Counted from the stretch's first letter, positions 17,601-26,265 are shown. The stretch is DNA of 64,000 nt from Thermasporomyces sp036564245 (GCA_036564245.1 DATCKU010000096.1:124001-188000); one strand, 5' to 3'. Made by a program: numbers and translations. Notes: generated by a model not told the origin, from the sequence alone.

Positions 17601-17810
17601 GACCTGGACGTCACCGACCGGATCCGGTTGGTGGTCGACGCTCGTGACCCGTCCGTACGACAGGCTGTCGAGGCCCACCGTGACCTGGTGGCCCGGGAGA
17701 CGCTCGCGACCGATCTCGCCTTCGGCGACGTTTCCGAAGATGTCCCGGTGACCGAGCTGGCCGATGGCCACGCTGTGCGGGTGTCCGTCACCCCCATGGG
17801 CCCGAGATGA
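14658..17810 (+). CDS. ileS: isoleucyl-tRNA synthetase (type 2)
   Basis: The enzyme charges tRNA-Ile in the cytoplasm. The 1050-residue protein shows the class I signatures: the HIGH box as HYGH in PPFANGLPHYGHL (around residue 75) and KMSKS in DDNRKMSKSRRNYPD (around residue 617). The CP1 editing domain lies between them and an anticodon-binding domain follows. The HYGH form and the C-terminal architecture match type-2 (eukaryote-like) IleRS, which is known to be intrinsically less sensitive to mupirocin and is usual in actinobacteria. ATG 14658 follows GGAG and the GAGGA sequestered by the T-box. A weak hairpin at 17828-17843 may end the transcript. Confidence 0.97.
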   Translation: MRYPRHRDGATTSASQDVTKALPASPAFPDLERDVLAYWETDKTFQASIDQREAGPDGANEFVFYDGPPFANGLPHYGHLITGFVKDVVPRYQTMRGRRVERRFGWDCHGLPAEVEAERELGISSKRQIVDLGVKKFNEVCRRSVLRYTSEWEGYVNRQARWVDFGNDYKTLDLSYMESVMWAFKALYDKGLIYEGFRVLAYCWRCETPLSNAETRMDDAYRERQDPAITVAFELETGERLLVWTTTPWTLPSNLALAVGPDIEYALLESDGVRYVLAEARVPAYEAELADARRVGTVRGSELVGRRYRPLFDFLADTPNAFQVLGAHFVSTEEGTGVVHLAPAYGEEDQAACDLADIPTVVTVDDHTRFTSVVPDYEGLQVFEANPVIIRDLEQRGLVLRRETYTHSYPHCWRCDTPLVYKAVSSWFLEVTKLKARMLELNQEITWVPEHVKDGSFGMWLANARDWSISRNRFWGSPIPVWKSDDPRYPRVDVYGSLDELERDFGVRPRDLHRPFIDELTRPNPDDPTGRSTMRRVPEVLDCWFESGSMPFAQVHYPFENADWFEHHYPGDFIVEYIGQTRAWFYTLHVLATALFDRPAFRTAVTHGILLGDDNRKMSKSRRNYPDVTKMFDRYGSDAVRWSLMASPLVRGGEGPASEAAIRDAVRQALNPLWNAYYFFALYANAEGATATWRTDSTHVLDRYVLAKLREAVEAVTRAFDGYDIAGACSEVRGFLDVLTNWYIRRSRERFWSGEQDAFDTLYTVLEVLCRTSAPLLPLVTEEVWRGLTGERSVHLTDWPDVSKLPTDSGLVAAMDAVRGVCSAALALRKAKGLRVRLPLPSLTVAMPDAEELQPFADLIRSEVNVKQVVLASDVATFCERVLTPVPRVLGPRLGADTQRVIRAIKAGDWSLTDAGVVAGGVELREGEYDLRLVPSDPESSAPLPGDVGVVVLDTAVTPELAAEGVARDLIRVVQQARRAADLDVTDRIRLVVDARDPSVRQAVEAHRDLVARETLATDLAFGDVSEDVPVTELADGHAVRVSVTPMGPR

Positions 17811-17827
17811 CCAGGCGCGGCGGGTGT

Positions 17828-17843
17828 CTGCCACCCATGGCAG
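17828..17843 (+). terminator. weak hairpin after ileS
   Basis: CTGCCA and TGGCAG form a 6-bp stem with loop CCCA, 18 nt after the ileS stop. There is no T-run. Confidence 0.3.
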
Positions 17844-18024
17844 GGGCCCGCACATGCTGAAGCTAGGAGTCACCCGTCGCGTGATCATGGCGTCGGGGAG
17901 GCGGCGCACCGGCCACGGTGCTTTCGAGGACGGCACGGGTCGCGTCGTTCGTCGCGGCGCCTGGCCGTCGTCGCCGTGCCTCGACCTCGCCGGTGGGCGT
18001 GGGGCCGTTGTCGGCGCGCCGGAC

Positions 18025-18030
18025 TAGAGT
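18025..18030 (+). promoter_or_regulatory. -10 element of leaderless polA promoter
   Basis: TAGAGT followed by 7 nt and GTG, identical in hexamer and spacing to the pyk start. The rest of the 227-bp gap after ileS holds no supported gene. Confidence 0.5.
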
Positions 18031-18037
18031 CGCCTGC

Positions 18038-20803
18038 GTGGCGACAGACAAGACGCGGACCACTGATCGGCAGAGGACGAGCCAGACGAGGCGTGACGCC
18101 CCGGTGACAGCGCCCGGAGAGGATGCAAGCGCGGTACCCCGGCTGCTCCTGCTCGACGGGCATTCGCTTGCCTACCGGGCGTGGTTTGCCCTGCCACCGG
18201 AGAACTTCTCGACGGCGACCGGGCAGACCACCAACGCCGTCTACGGCTTCACGTCCATGCTGATCAACATGATCCGCGACGAGCAGCCCACCCACATCGC
18301 CGTCGCGTTCGACGTGGGACGCAAGACCTTCCGGGCCGAGGCGTATGCCGAATACAAGGCGAACCGGCAGAAGACGCCCGACGAGTTCCGCAGCCAGCTC
18401 TCCCTGATTCGCGACGTACTCGACGCACTGCGGATTCCCTACCTCGAGGCAGAGGGCTACGAAGCCGACGACGTGATCGCGACGCTGGGGCTGCGCGCTG
18501 TCGAGCAGGGCTACGAGGTGCTGGTCTGCTCGGGCGACCGGGACACCTTCCAGCTCGTGTCGGACCGCCTCACGGTGATCTATCCCACTCGCGGTGTCTC
18601 CGAGGTGGCACGCATCACGCCCGAGGAGGTCGTCCGGCGCTATTCGATCCCGCCGGAGCGCTATCCGGATCTTGCGGCGCTGGTGGGTGAGTCGAGCGAC
18701 AACCTTCCCGGGATCCCCGGCGTCGGTCCGAAGACAGCCGCGAAGTGGCTCAACCAGTACGGCTCGCTCGACGAGCTCGTCGTCCACGCGGACGAGATCA
18801 AGGGCAAGGCCGGCGAGGCACTGCGCGCCCATCTCGCCCAGGTCCTGCAAAATCGCCAGATCAACGGCTTGGTCACCGACGTCCCGCTGCCCTTGCAGCC
18901 GGTCGATCTCGCCATGCAGCCGTGGGATCGGGACGCCGTCCACCAGGTGTTCGACGCCCTGGAGTTCCGGGTGCTGCGAGACCGGCTGTTCCAGACCCTC
19001 TCCGCCCCCGAGCCCGAGGCCGACGAGGGCTTCACCGTGGCGGGGGAGAAGCTGCAGCCGGGCGAGCTCACCGCCTGGCTCGACCAGCATGCCAAGGACG
19101 ACGTACGCACCGGCCTTCATGTGCAGGGCAGTTGGGGGCGTGGCACGGGAGACGTCGCGGGCATCGCGCTCGCTTCGTCCGACGGAGCAGCCGCGTGGAT
19201 CGACCCGGCGGAGTTGTCGCCCGAAGACGACAAGGCGCTCGCCGAATGGCTCGCCGACCCACAGCACGAGAAGGCACTGCACGACGCCAAGGGACCGATG
19301 CTCGCCCTGGCAGCGCGGGGGTGGGAGCTTCGCGGAGTCACGAGCGACACGGCGCTGTCGGCGTACCTCCTACGCCCCGACCAGCGTTCGTACGACCTCG
19401 CCGACCTCTCCCTTCGCTACCTGCGGCGAGAGCTTCGGTCGGAGGAAACCGACTCGGGTCAGCTCAGCCTCGACGGGGTCGCGGCCGAAGGCGGCGTCGC
19501 CCACACGGCGATGATCGCCGCCCGCGCCGTGATCGACCTCGCCGCCGCACTCGACCGCGAGCTCGAGCAGCGTGGTGGCGCACGTTTGTTGCGGGAGGTC
19601 GAGCTGCCTCTCGTCAACGTGCTGGCTCGGATCGAGCAGGTCGGCATCTGCGTCGACGTCGAGTACCTCTCGAATCTCGAGGCGCACTTCGCCGCGCAGG
19701 TCAAGCAGGCCGCCGACGAGGCCTACCGGGTCATCGGTGAGGAGATCAACCTCGGCTCACCGAAGCAGCTGCAGGTCGTGCTCTTCGACAAGCTCGGGAT
19801 GCCCAAGACCAAGCGGACGAAGACCGGCTACACGACTGACGCCGAGGCGCTGCAACAGCTCTATGCCCAGACCGAGCATCCGTTCCTCGCGCATCTTCTG
19901 GCCCACCGTGACGCGGCGAAACTACGCTCGACGGTCGAAGGACTGCTCAAGTCGGTCGCCGCCGACGGGCGCATCCACACGACGTTCAACCAGACGATCG
20001 CAGCGACCGGGCGCCTTTCCTCCACCGACCCCAACCTGCAGAACATCCCGATCCGCACCGAAGAGGGCCGCCGGATCCGGGAGGCGTTCATCGTGGGTCC
20101 GGGCTACGAGTCGCTCCTCACCGCCGACTACAGCCAGATCGAGATGCGGATCATGGCCCACCTGTCGGCGGACCAGGGCCTGATCGAGGCGTTCCACTCC
20201 GGCGAGGACTTCCATGCGGCCACCGCGTCGCGCGTGTTCGGCGTGCCACCAGCGCAGGTCACCGGTGAGATGCGGGCCAAGATCAAGGCGATGAACTACG
20301 GCCTTGCGTACGGGTTGTCGGCGTACGGACTGTCCATGCAGCTGGGGATCGACGTCTCCGAGGCACGCGAGCTGATGGACGAGTACTTCGAGCGGTTCGG
20401 CGGGGTGCGTGACTACCTGCGTGGTGTGGTGGCCGAGGCCCGCAAGTCTGGCTACACCGAGACGATCCTGGGTCGACGGCGTTACCTGCCCGACCTCACG
20501 AGCGACAACCGCCAGCGGCGCGAGATGGCCGAACGCATGGCGCTCAACGCGCCGATCCAGGGATCGGCGGCCGACATCATCAAGGTGGCGATGCTCGGCG
20601 TCGACCGGGCACTTCGGGAGGGCAACCTGCGCTCGCGCATGCTCCTGCAGGTGCACGACGAGCTCGTGCTCGAGGTGGCGCCCGGAGAGCGTGCTCAGGT
20701 CGAGGAGATCCTGCGCCGCGAGATGGGCGGAGCCGCCGAGCTCACCGTGCCGCTCGAGGTCTCGGTCGGCATCGGACGCACCTGGCACGAGGCCGGCCAC
20801 TAG
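18038..20803 (+). CDS. polA: DNA polymerase I
   Basis: The protein fills gaps and removes RNA primers in replication and repair. In its 921 residues, the 5'-3' exonuclease domain comes first (LLLDGHSLAYRAWFAL, EGYEADDVIATL, SGDRDTFQLV, GVGPKTAAKWL). A degenerate 3'-5' exonuclease domain follows (about residues 340-520) with no DxE metal-binding motif, so it probably does not proofread. The polymerase domain carries motif A TADYSQIEMRIMAHLS, the O-helix KIKAMNYGLAYG and motif C QVHDELVLEVAP. The O-helix position equivalent to E. coli Phe762 is Tyr. I chose GTG 18038 rather than in-frame starts up to 120 bp upstream because of the leaderless -10. The stop shares CTAG with the convergent methyltransferase. 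Confidence 0.97.
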   Translation: MATDKTRTTDRQRTSQTRRDAPVTAPGEDASAVPRLLLLDGHSLAYRAWFALPPENFSTATGQTTNAVYGFTSMLINMIRDEQPTHIAVAFDVGRKTFRAEAYAEYKANRQKTPDEFRSQLSLIRDVLDALRIPYLEAEGYEADDVIATLGLRAVEQGYEVLVCSGDRDTFQLVSDRLTVIYPTRGVSEVARITPEEVVRRYSIPPERYPDLAALVGESSDNLPGIPGVGPKTAAKWLNQYGSLDELVVHADEIKGKAGEALRAHLAQVLQNRQINGLVTDVPLPLQPVDLAMQPWDRDAVHQVFDALEFRVLRDRLFQTLSAPEPEADEGFTVAGEKLQPGELTAWLDQHAKDDVRTGLHVQGSWGRGTGDVAGIALASSDGAAAWIDPAELSPEDDKALAEWLADPQHEKALHDAKGPMLALAARGWELRGVTSDTALSAYLLRPDQRSYDLADLSLRYLRRELRSEETDSGQLSLDGVAAEGGVAHTAMIAARAVIDLAAALDRELEQRGGARLLREVELPLVNVLARIEQVGICVDVEYLSNLEAHFAAQVKQAADEAYRVIGEEINLGSPKQLQVVLFDKLGMPKTKRTKTGYTTDAEALQQLYAQTEHPFLAHLLAHRDAAKLRSTVEGLLKSVAADGRIHTTFNQTIAATGRLSSTDPNLQNIPIRTEEGRRIREAFIVGPGYESLLTADYSQIEMRIMAHLSADQGLIEAFHSGEDFHAATASRVFGVPPAQVTGEMRAKIKAMNYGLAYGLSAYGLSMQLGIDVSEARELMDEYFERFGGVRDYLRGVVAEARKSGYTETILGRRRYLPDLTSDNRQRREMAERMALNAPIQGSAADIIKVAMLGVDRALREGNLRSRMLLQVHDELVLEVAPGERAQVEEILRREMGGAAELTVPLEVSVGIGRTWHEAGH

Positions 20804-21618
20804 GCACGTCGGGCTACGCCAGGCGTCCGGGGCTTGCTGCAGCTCAGGATCAGCGTCCCGGGAATGAGCCGGCCGCGGAGCGGACTCCAGGCCTCCCACG
20901 CCCGCTCGTGCCCTTCCGGCCACTCTGGTTCGACGAGATCGCGCAGGACGAAACCTGCACCGATGACCGCGCGTATCCAGTCGCTCAGCGTGCGGTGATG
21001 CTCCACGTAGCTCGGTTCGCCCGACTCGTCGGTTTCGAGGTAAGGCGCCCGGTCGAAGTACGACTGCCGCACCACGAGACCGTCCGGTCCCGGGTCGTCC
21101 GGGAAAGCCCATCGGATCGGATGTCGGACGCTGAACACCCAGCGGCCACCAGGACGTAGCACACGGGCCACCTCGTGCATGACGCGTTCGGCGTCGGCGA
21201 CGAACGGCAGGGCTCCGTAGGCGGAGAACGCGACGTCGAAGCACGCGTCCGGGAACGGGAGCTCGGTCGCATCAGCGCACACGACGGGCACTGCGTGCCC
21301 GGTCGCGTCGTCCAGCCTGCGGGAGTGCTGCAGTTGGCGGTACGAAAGGTCGAGCCCGACTGCGACTGCGCCTTGCGTACGTAGCCACCGTGAGCATTGC
21401 GCGGCTCCGCACCCGACCTCCAAGACCTGCCGCCCCTCGACCTCGCCGAGGAGCCGAGCCGACGCTTCATCCAAGCCCTCCGGGCCCCAGATGAAGCCCG
21501 TGTCACGAAGGAACTCCCCGTGCTCGCGTTGGTAGTCGTCGGCATGGGAGTCCCACCAGCGGCGGCTCGCCTGCCGACTCGGATCCGCCGAGGCGTGGGC
21601 TCGGGTCGGCTCGGCCAC
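20800..21618 (-). CDS. class I SAM-dependent methyltransferase
   Basis: A 272-residue methyltransferase of the Methyltransf_11/UbiE-like type. Motif I is VLEVGCGAAQCSRWL (around residue 67), the acidic residue after beta-2 is in AVGLDLSYRQ, motif II-like VVCADATELPFPDACFD, and post-motif AYGALPFVADAERVMHEVARVLRPGG. It transfers a methyl group from S-adenosylmethionine to an unknown substrate; Trp and His residues crowd the N-terminus (RRWWDSHADDYQREHG). The GTG start has GAGGAG 7 nt upstream. It is divergent from the M18 peptidase and overlaps the polA end by 4 bp. Confidence 0.9.
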   Translation of the reverse strand: MAEPTRAHASADPSRQASRRWWDSHADDYQREHGEFLRDTGFIWGPEGLDEASARLLGEVEGRQVLEVGCGAAQCSRWLRTQGAVAVGLDLSYRQLQHSRRLDDATGHAVPVVCADATELPFPDACFDVAFSAYGALPFVADAERVMHEVARVLRPGGRWVFSVRHPIRWAFPDDPGPDGLVVRQSYFDRAPYLETDESGEPSYVEHHRTLSDWIRAVIGAGFVLRDLVEPEWPEGHERAWEAWSPLRGRLIPGTLILSCSKPRTPGVARRA

Positions 21619-21657
21619 GGTTCAGCTCCTCGCACGGTCGGGTCCCAGGTCGAAGCC

Positions 21658-21663
21658 TAGGAT
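21658..21663 (+). promoter_or_regulatory. -10 element of the M18 aminopeptidase gene
   Basis: TAGGAT is followed by 8 nt and then the ATG start, which suggests a leaderless mRNA. Confidence 0.4.
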
Positions 21664-21671
21664 GCTGGAGC

Positions 21672-23009
21672 ATGAGCGCTTTGCCAGCCGGAGGCCGAAC
21701 CGCCGACGCGTTCCTTCCCGCGGACGATCTCTGCGCGTTCATCGACGCCTCGCCGTCGCCGTTCCACGCGTGCGCCGAGGTCGCCGACCAGCTCGAGGCG
21801 GCGGGTTTCGCCCAACTGCGCGAGACCGACCGGTGGCCACGAGAGCCCGGCCGCTTCTACGTGCACCGCGGTGGGTCGCTGATCGCCTGGAGTACGGAAG
21901 CGGCGCGTGGTCCGAGCACGCCGTTTCGGATCGTGGGGGCGCACACCGACAGTCCCAACCTCCGGATCAAGCCACACCCTGACGTGAGCTCCGCGGGCTG
22001 GCAGCTGCTGGCAGTCGAGCCGTACGGCGGCGCGCTGCTCAACTCCTGGCTCGATCGCGACCTGGGCATCTCCGGCCGGGTGAGTGTGCGCACCGAGGAG
22101 GGGGTGCAGGAGCGCCTGCTCAAGGTGGACCGGCCCATCCTGCGGGTGCCGCAACTTGCCATTCACCTCGATCGCGAGATCCGCGAGACCGGGGTTCGGC
22201 TCAATCCGCAGCAGCACCTGTTCCCCGTGTGGGGCGTGGGTACGTCGCCCGGGGACTGTGCGGCGTTCATCGCCGAGGAGCTCAAGGTGGAGCCGGGCGA
22301 CATCCTCGGGTGGGAGCTGATGACGCACGACCTCGCTCCAAGCCGCCGGATCGGGCGAGATGGGGATCTCGTGAGCGCGCCGCGGCTGGACAATCTCGCG
22401 TCGACGTACGCGGGGCTCCAGGCCTTGCTGCAGGCGGTCGGATCGGGATCGCCGGATGGCGTCGTACCCGTCCTCGTCCTGTTCGACCACGAGGAGGTGG
22501 GCAGCGTCTCCGAGCGGGGAGCCGCCTCGACTCTGTTGCCCAGCGTGTTGGAGCGGGTCGTCCTCGCCGCTGGAGGAGACCGGGAGGATCTGCTGCGTGC
22601 CTTGGCGGGTTCGGTGTGTGCGTCGGCTGACATGGCACACGCCACGCATCCGAACTATCCGGAGCGCCATGAGCCACACCACCTGATCCAGATCAACGGC
22701 GGCCCGGTACTCAAGATCAACGTCAACCTGCGGTATGCCACGGACTCCCGCGGTGCAGCCGCCTTCGCCAGCGCGTGCGAGCAGGCGGGTGTCCCGCTGC
22801 AGCGGTTCGTCAACCGGGCCGACCTGCCGTGCGGCTCGACGGTCGGACCCATCACGGCTGCCGGCGTCGGCGTCACGACCGTGGACGTGGGTGCCCCCAC
22901 GCTCGCCATGCACTCGGCTCGCGAGCTGTGCGGCGCGGCAGATCCGAGCATGTACATCGCCGCCCTGGCGGCGTTCCTCGCGCCCGAGACGCCGACGCCG
23001 GGAAGGTGA
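21672..23009 (+). CDS. M18 family aminopeptidase
   Basis: A cytosolic metallo-aminopeptidase of family M18 (aspartyl aminopeptidase/ApeB-like), 445 residues. It removes N-terminal, mostly acidic, residues from peptides. The di-zinc site is complete: His in VGAHTDSPNLRIKP, bridging Asp in APRLDNLAS, catalytic Glu pair in FDHEEVGS, Asp in SADMAHATHPNY and the final His in TLAMHSARE. The order and spacing are those of the family. A phosphotransferase-like gene follows after 4 bp and is probably in the same operon. Confidence 0.95.
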   Translation: MSALPAGGRTADAFLPADDLCAFIDASPSPFHACAEVADQLEAAGFAQLRETDRWPREPGRFYVHRGGSLIAWSTEAARGPSTPFRIVGAHTDSPNLRIKPHPDVSSAGWQLLAVEPYGGALLNSWLDRDLGISGRVSVRTEEGVQERLLKVDRPILRVPQLAIHLDREIRETGVRLNPQQHLFPVWGVGTSPGDCAAFIAEELKVEPGDILGWELMTHDLAPSRRIGRDGDLVSAPRLDNLASTYAGLQALLQAVGSGSPDGVVPVLVLFDHEEVGSVSERGAASTLLPSVLERVVLAAGGDREDLLRALAGSVCASADMAHATHPNYPERHEPHHLIQINGGPVLKINVNLRYATDSRGAAAFASACEQAGVPLQRFVNRADLPCGSTVGPITAAGVGVTTVDVGAPTLAMHSARELCGAADPSMYIAALAAFLAPETPTPGR

Positions 23010-23013
23010 CGAA

Positions 23014-23982
23014 GTGCGCGTGGCGGCGGGACGAGAGCACGCGGACGAGACACTCGTCGATGCCCGGGAGCTGCTCGGCGCCGACGCGCGTCCCCTGGCC
23101 GGCGGGTACAGCGGAGAGACGTTCCTCGTGGGTGCGGCGGGGGAGCAGGCGGTGCTCCGCCTCTACGTCCGCGACCCGACGCGGGCGGAGATCGACGCGG
23201 CACTGCTGCGGCTGGTGCGCGGGTTGGTGCCGGTGCCGCGGGTACTCGACATGCGAACCCAGGCGCAGGCGTCCGACACACCTGCGTACCTGTTGCTGGA
23301 ACGCCTGCCGGGTGTGCGGCTCGATCTCTGGTTGGCCGACGCCGATCCCGACCGCCGGCGACGTGCCGGTGTCGAGGTCGGTCGTGTGCTCGCCAGGCTG
23401 GCCGGCGTGCCATTCCTGCGCCCGGGCCGCTTCGTCGACGGGCAGCTTCGAATCGAGCCGTGGCCGCCCGGGTTCGCCGATCTCGAGTCGTGCGTCGACG
23501 CGCACCGCCAGCGCGGCGGGCTCGCCGTCTGGTCAGACGACGAGATCATGAGACTGCGGGAGGTCGCGCGGACGGCTCAAGACCTCCTCGACTCCGCCGG
23601 TGCACAGGGCCTCGCGCCCCCTCGGCTGGTCCACAGCGACTTCAACCCCAAGAACCTGCTGGTCGAGCCCGGCTCGGGCACGATCACCGGCGTCGTCGAC
23701 TGGGAGTTCGCCCACAGCGGGTCGTCGTACGAAGACCTCGGCAATCTGCTGCGCTTCGAGACCGACGAGCCGTTCGCCTCCGCCGTCGTACGAACGTTCG
23801 CCGACCTCGCGCCGTCCGTTTCGCCCCGGTTCGTCGAACTTGGGCGAGCGGTGGATCTCTTCGCATTGATCGAGCTCGCCGCCAGGACGGACGAGAACCC
23901 GGTGGTGGACCGGGCCCGGCAGCTGCTGCGTGAGATCGTGCGGACCGGCGACCTCTCCGCGGGCCGGCCGGCATGGGCGTGA
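23014..23982 (+). CDS. phosphotransferase (APH/choline kinase-like)
   Basis: A 322-residue protein with the APH (aminoglycoside phosphotransferase/choline kinase) fold. The N-lobe has LAGGYSGETFLVG in place of the glycine loop. The catalytic loop is LVHSDFNPKNLLVEPG (HxDxxxxN) and the metal-binding motif is GVVDWEFAHSG (DxE). Such proteins phosphorylate small hydroxylated substrates or serve metabolic roles; resistance cannot be inferred. GTG 23014 has GGAAGG 7 nt upstream and lies 4 bp after the aminopeptidase stop; GTG 23020 is an alternative. The last hydrophobic residues are unremarkable. Confidence 0.85.
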   Translation: MRVAAGREHADETLVDARELLGADARPLAGGYSGETFLVGAAGEQAVLRLYVRDPTRAEIDAALLRLVRGLVPVPRVLDMRTQAQASDTPAYLLLERLPGVRLDLWLADADPDRRRRAGVEVGRVLARLAGVPFLRPGRFVDGQLRIEPWPPGFADLESCVDAHRQRGGLAVWSDDEIMRLREVARTAQDLLDSAGAQGLAPPRLVHSDFNPKNLLVEPGSGTITGVVDWEFAHSGSSYEDLGNLLRFETDEPFASAVVRTFADLAPSVSPRFVELGRAVDLFALIELAARTDENPVVDRARQLLREIVRTGDLSAGRPAWA

Positions 23983-24072
23983 CGGCAGGTCCGGGAGGCT
24001 GGCAGATGGCGGACACGGCGGAACCTGGGGCCTGGTTCGTACGTTGATCCTCATCCGTTACCTGGGGTTGCG

Positions 24073-24102
24073 TTGACCCTGATCAGAGCGGGCCCGTATC
24101 CT
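24073..24102 (+). promoter_or_regulatory. rpsA promoter
   Basis: TTGACC (-35) and TATCCT (-10) are 18 bp apart and give a leader of about 165 nt before rpsA. The leader holds no recognised RNA motif, but its length leaves room for autogenous control, which is common for S1. Confidence 0.6.
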
Positions 24103-24275
24103 GACTTGAGCGCTGTGGGCCTGCGCGACCTCGGACGGAGCAGGCTCGCGCTCTTATCTGTCGAAATCATCCGGTTCCGGCGCCAGGCGCGGCGAAGGAC
24201 TCTCTCGGCAGTTTGATCAAAGGGTCCACGCGCATAGGAAGACGACACACACGCCATATCGGAGCCATCAACCAG

Positions 24276-25769
24276 ATGACGAGCAGCATCGAGGCCCCGC
24301 TGAACGACGCAGCAACGGCCCAGAAGCAGACGCCGCAGGTCGCGGTGAACGACGTGGGGTCGCAGGAGGCCTTCCTCGCCGCAATCGACGAGACAATCAA
24401 ATACTTCAATGACGGTGACATCGTCGAAGGAACCGTCGTCAAGGTCGACCGGGACGAGGTCCTGCTCGACATCGGGTACAAGACCGAAGGCGTGATCCCC
24501 GCCCGAGAGTTGTCGATCAAGCACGACGTCGACCCCCACGATGTCGTCAAGGTCGGCGACCGGGTCGAGGCCCTGGTCCTGCAGAAGGAGGACAAGGAAG
24601 GGCGCCTGATCCTGTCCAAGAAGCGCGCGCAGTACGAACGCGCCTGGGGCAAGATCGAGCAGACCAAGGAAGAGGATGGCGTCGTCACTGGGACCGTCAT
24701 CGAGGTCGTCAAGGGCGGGTTGATCCTCGACATCGGTCTACGCGGCTTCCTGCCCGCGTCCCTTGTCGAGATGCGCCGGGTCCGGGACCTGCAGCCGTAC
24801 GTCGGCCGTGAGCTCGAGGCCAAGATCATCGAGCTGGACAAGAACCGCAACAACGTCGTGCTGTCGCGCCGCGCGTGGTTGGAGCAGACCCAGTCCGAGG
24901 TTCGCCAGAACTTCCTGCACCAGCTGCAGAAGGGCCAGATCCGCCGCGGGGTGGTCTCGAGCATCGTCAACTTCGGCGCGTTCGTCGACCTCGGCGGTGT
25001 CGACGGGCTGGTGCACGTGTCCGAGCTGTCCTGGAAGCACATCGACCACCCGAGCGAGGTTGTCGAGGTGGGCCAGGAGGTCACCGTCGAGGTGCTCGAC
25101 GTCGACCTGGACCGGGAGCGCGTGTCGCTGTCGCTGAAGTCGACGCAGGAAGACCCGTGGCAGCAGTTCGCACGGATGCACCAGATCGGCCAGATTGTGC
25201 CGGGCAAGGTCACGAAGCTCGTACCGTTCGGTGCCTTCGTCCGCGTCGACGACGGCATCGAAGGTCTCGTGCACATCTCCGAGCTCGCGGAGCGGCACGT
25301 CGAGATCCCCGAGCAGGTGGTCCAGGTCGGTCGCGAGGTCATGGTCAAGATCATCGACATCGACCTGGAGCGGCGCCGGATCTCGCTGTCGCTCAAGCAG
25401 GCCAACGAGGGTGCCGAGACGATCGGCGAGCACTTCGACCCGACGCTCTACGGCATGGCCGCAGAGTACGACGAGGAAGGCAACTACAAGTACCCCGAGG
25501 GCTTCGACCCGGAGACCGGCGAGTGGCTGCCGGGGTACGAAGAGCAGCGTGACGCGTGGGAGCGCCAGTACGCCGAGGCCCACCAGCGCTGGGAGGCCCA
25601 CAAGCGGCAGGTCGAGGCGGCGAAGCAGGCCGAGCTGGCTGCCGTCGGCGCGGCGGACGACAGTGCTACCGGGTCGGCATCGGCGGATTCCGGGAAACCA
25701 GCCGAGGGGACTCTCGCCTCCGACGAGGCGCTGGCCGCGCTGCGGGAGAAGCTCACCGGTCAGAGCTGA
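24276..25769 (+). CDS. rpsA: 30S ribosomal protein S1
   Basis: The mRNA-binding ribosomal protein S1, 497 residues, as usual in actinobacteria. There are four S1 OB-fold repeats at about residues 45-115, 130-200, 215-285 and 300-372. The third and fourth are closest to consensus (IVNFGAFVDLGGVDGLVHVSEL and VPFGAFVRVDDGIEGLVHISEL, given here as key phrases). They are followed by an acidic, Tyr/Pro/Glu-rich tail ending in a coiled, Ala-rich stretch. ATG 24276 has GGAG 11 nt upstream; an in-frame ATG at 24213 would add 21 non-conserved residues. A strong hairpin ends the transcript. Confidence 0.97.
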   Translation: MTSSIEAPLNDAATAQKQTPQVAVNDVGSQEAFLAAIDETIKYFNDGDIVEGTVVKVDRDEVLLDIGYKTEGVIPARELSIKHDVDPHDVVKVGDRVEALVLQKEDKEGRLILSKKRAQYERAWGKIEQTKEEDGVVTGTVIEVVKGGLILDIGLRGFLPASLVEMRRVRDLQPYVGRELEAKIIELDKNRNNVVLSRRAWLEQTQSEVRQNFLHQLQKGQIRRGVVSSIVNFGAFVDLGGVDGLVHVSELSWKHIDHPSEVVEVGQEVTVEVLDVDLDRERVSLSLKSTQEDPWQQFARMHQIGQIVPGKVTKLVPFGAFVRVDDGIEGLVHISELAERHVEIPEQVVQVGREVMVKIIDIDLERRRISLSLKQANEGAETIGEHFDPTLYGMAAEYDEEGNYKYPEGFDPETGEWLPGYEEQRDAWERQYAEAHQRWEAHKRQVEAAKQAELAAVGAADDSATGSASADSGKPAEGTLASDEALAALREKLTGQS

Positions 25770-25792
25770 TCAGATCACGACCGCACGTCTGC

Positions 25793-25846
25793 ATGACCGT
25801 GTGGTCTCGTGACGCGCACGTCGCGTTCTCGAGGCCACACGGTCAT
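25793..25846. terminator. bidirectional terminator hairpin after rpsA
   Basis: Arms at 25793-25809 and 25830-25846 pair over 17 bp with one G-T pair (ATGACCGTGTGG at the base) around a 20-nt loop. It lies between rpsA and a convergent gene and could serve both. No T-run, as is common in actinobacteria. Confidence 0.75.
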
Positions 25847-25872
25847 CTGCTGCTTGGGCAGCTCGAGCTCGC

Positions 25873-26253
25873 TCAGCGGTTCCGGGGCATCCGACTGCCC
25901 CACGCGAAGATCGCGTTGACCAGGACGATGGCCACCCAGATCAGCACGATGGCCTCGATTCCTGCTGTGCTGCTGGCAGCGATCGCGGTCAGGGGAACGG
26001 AGAGGGCGAGCGACACGATCGCGAGGGCCAGCCGGTGGCCCGCGGTGTCGGCGTGCGCCTTGGCCTGAACCTTGGCGATCTGATCCGAATCCTCGATCCG
26101 TCGTGCGACATGATCGGCGACCCGGCGCTCGATGGCTTTGTCGATCCGATCCACGAACGAATCGACGATCGCGGGCTCGTACTCGCTGCCAAGCTCGCGA
26201 CGCGTCTGCAGGGCCGCCTCGGCCTCGTCGCGGGGTATCTCCCGTTCGGACAT
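25873..26253 (-). CDS. hypothetical membrane protein
   Basis: A 126-residue protein of unknown function. The first half is charged (about residues 1-75, with a predicted helix ERRVADHVARRIEDSDQIAKVQ) and the second half has two hydrophobic segments (LALAIVSLALSVPLTAIAA and AIVLIWVAIVLVNAIFAW), so it is probably a small two-helix membrane protein with a cytoplasmic N-terminus. TATAAC ends 6 nt before ATG 26253, which favours that start and a leaderless mRNA; an in-frame GTG 15 bp upstream overlaps the hexamer. It is convergent with rpsA. Confidence 0.75.
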   Translation of the reverse strand: MSEREIPRDEAEAALQTRRELGSEYEPAIVDSFVDRIDKAIERRVADHVARRIEDSDQIAKVQAKAHADTAGHRLALAIVSLALSVPLTAIAASSTAGIEAIVLIWVAIVLVNAIFAWGSRMPRNR

Positions 26254-26259
26254 GGAGTC

Positions 26260-26265
26260 GTTATA
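26260..26265 (-). promoter_or_regulatory. -10 element of the small membrane protein gene
   Basis: TATAAC on the minus strand, 6 nt before the ATG at 26253. Confidence 0.4.

Noticed and set aside
14598..17936. A 1112-codon open frame antisense to ileS
   Set aside because: It is a GC-rich shadow of a certain gene and has no recognisable domain.
23014..23982. Aminoglycoside resistance role for the APH-fold protein
   Set aside because: The fold is shared by many metabolic kinases and the neighbourhood gives no support for resistance.
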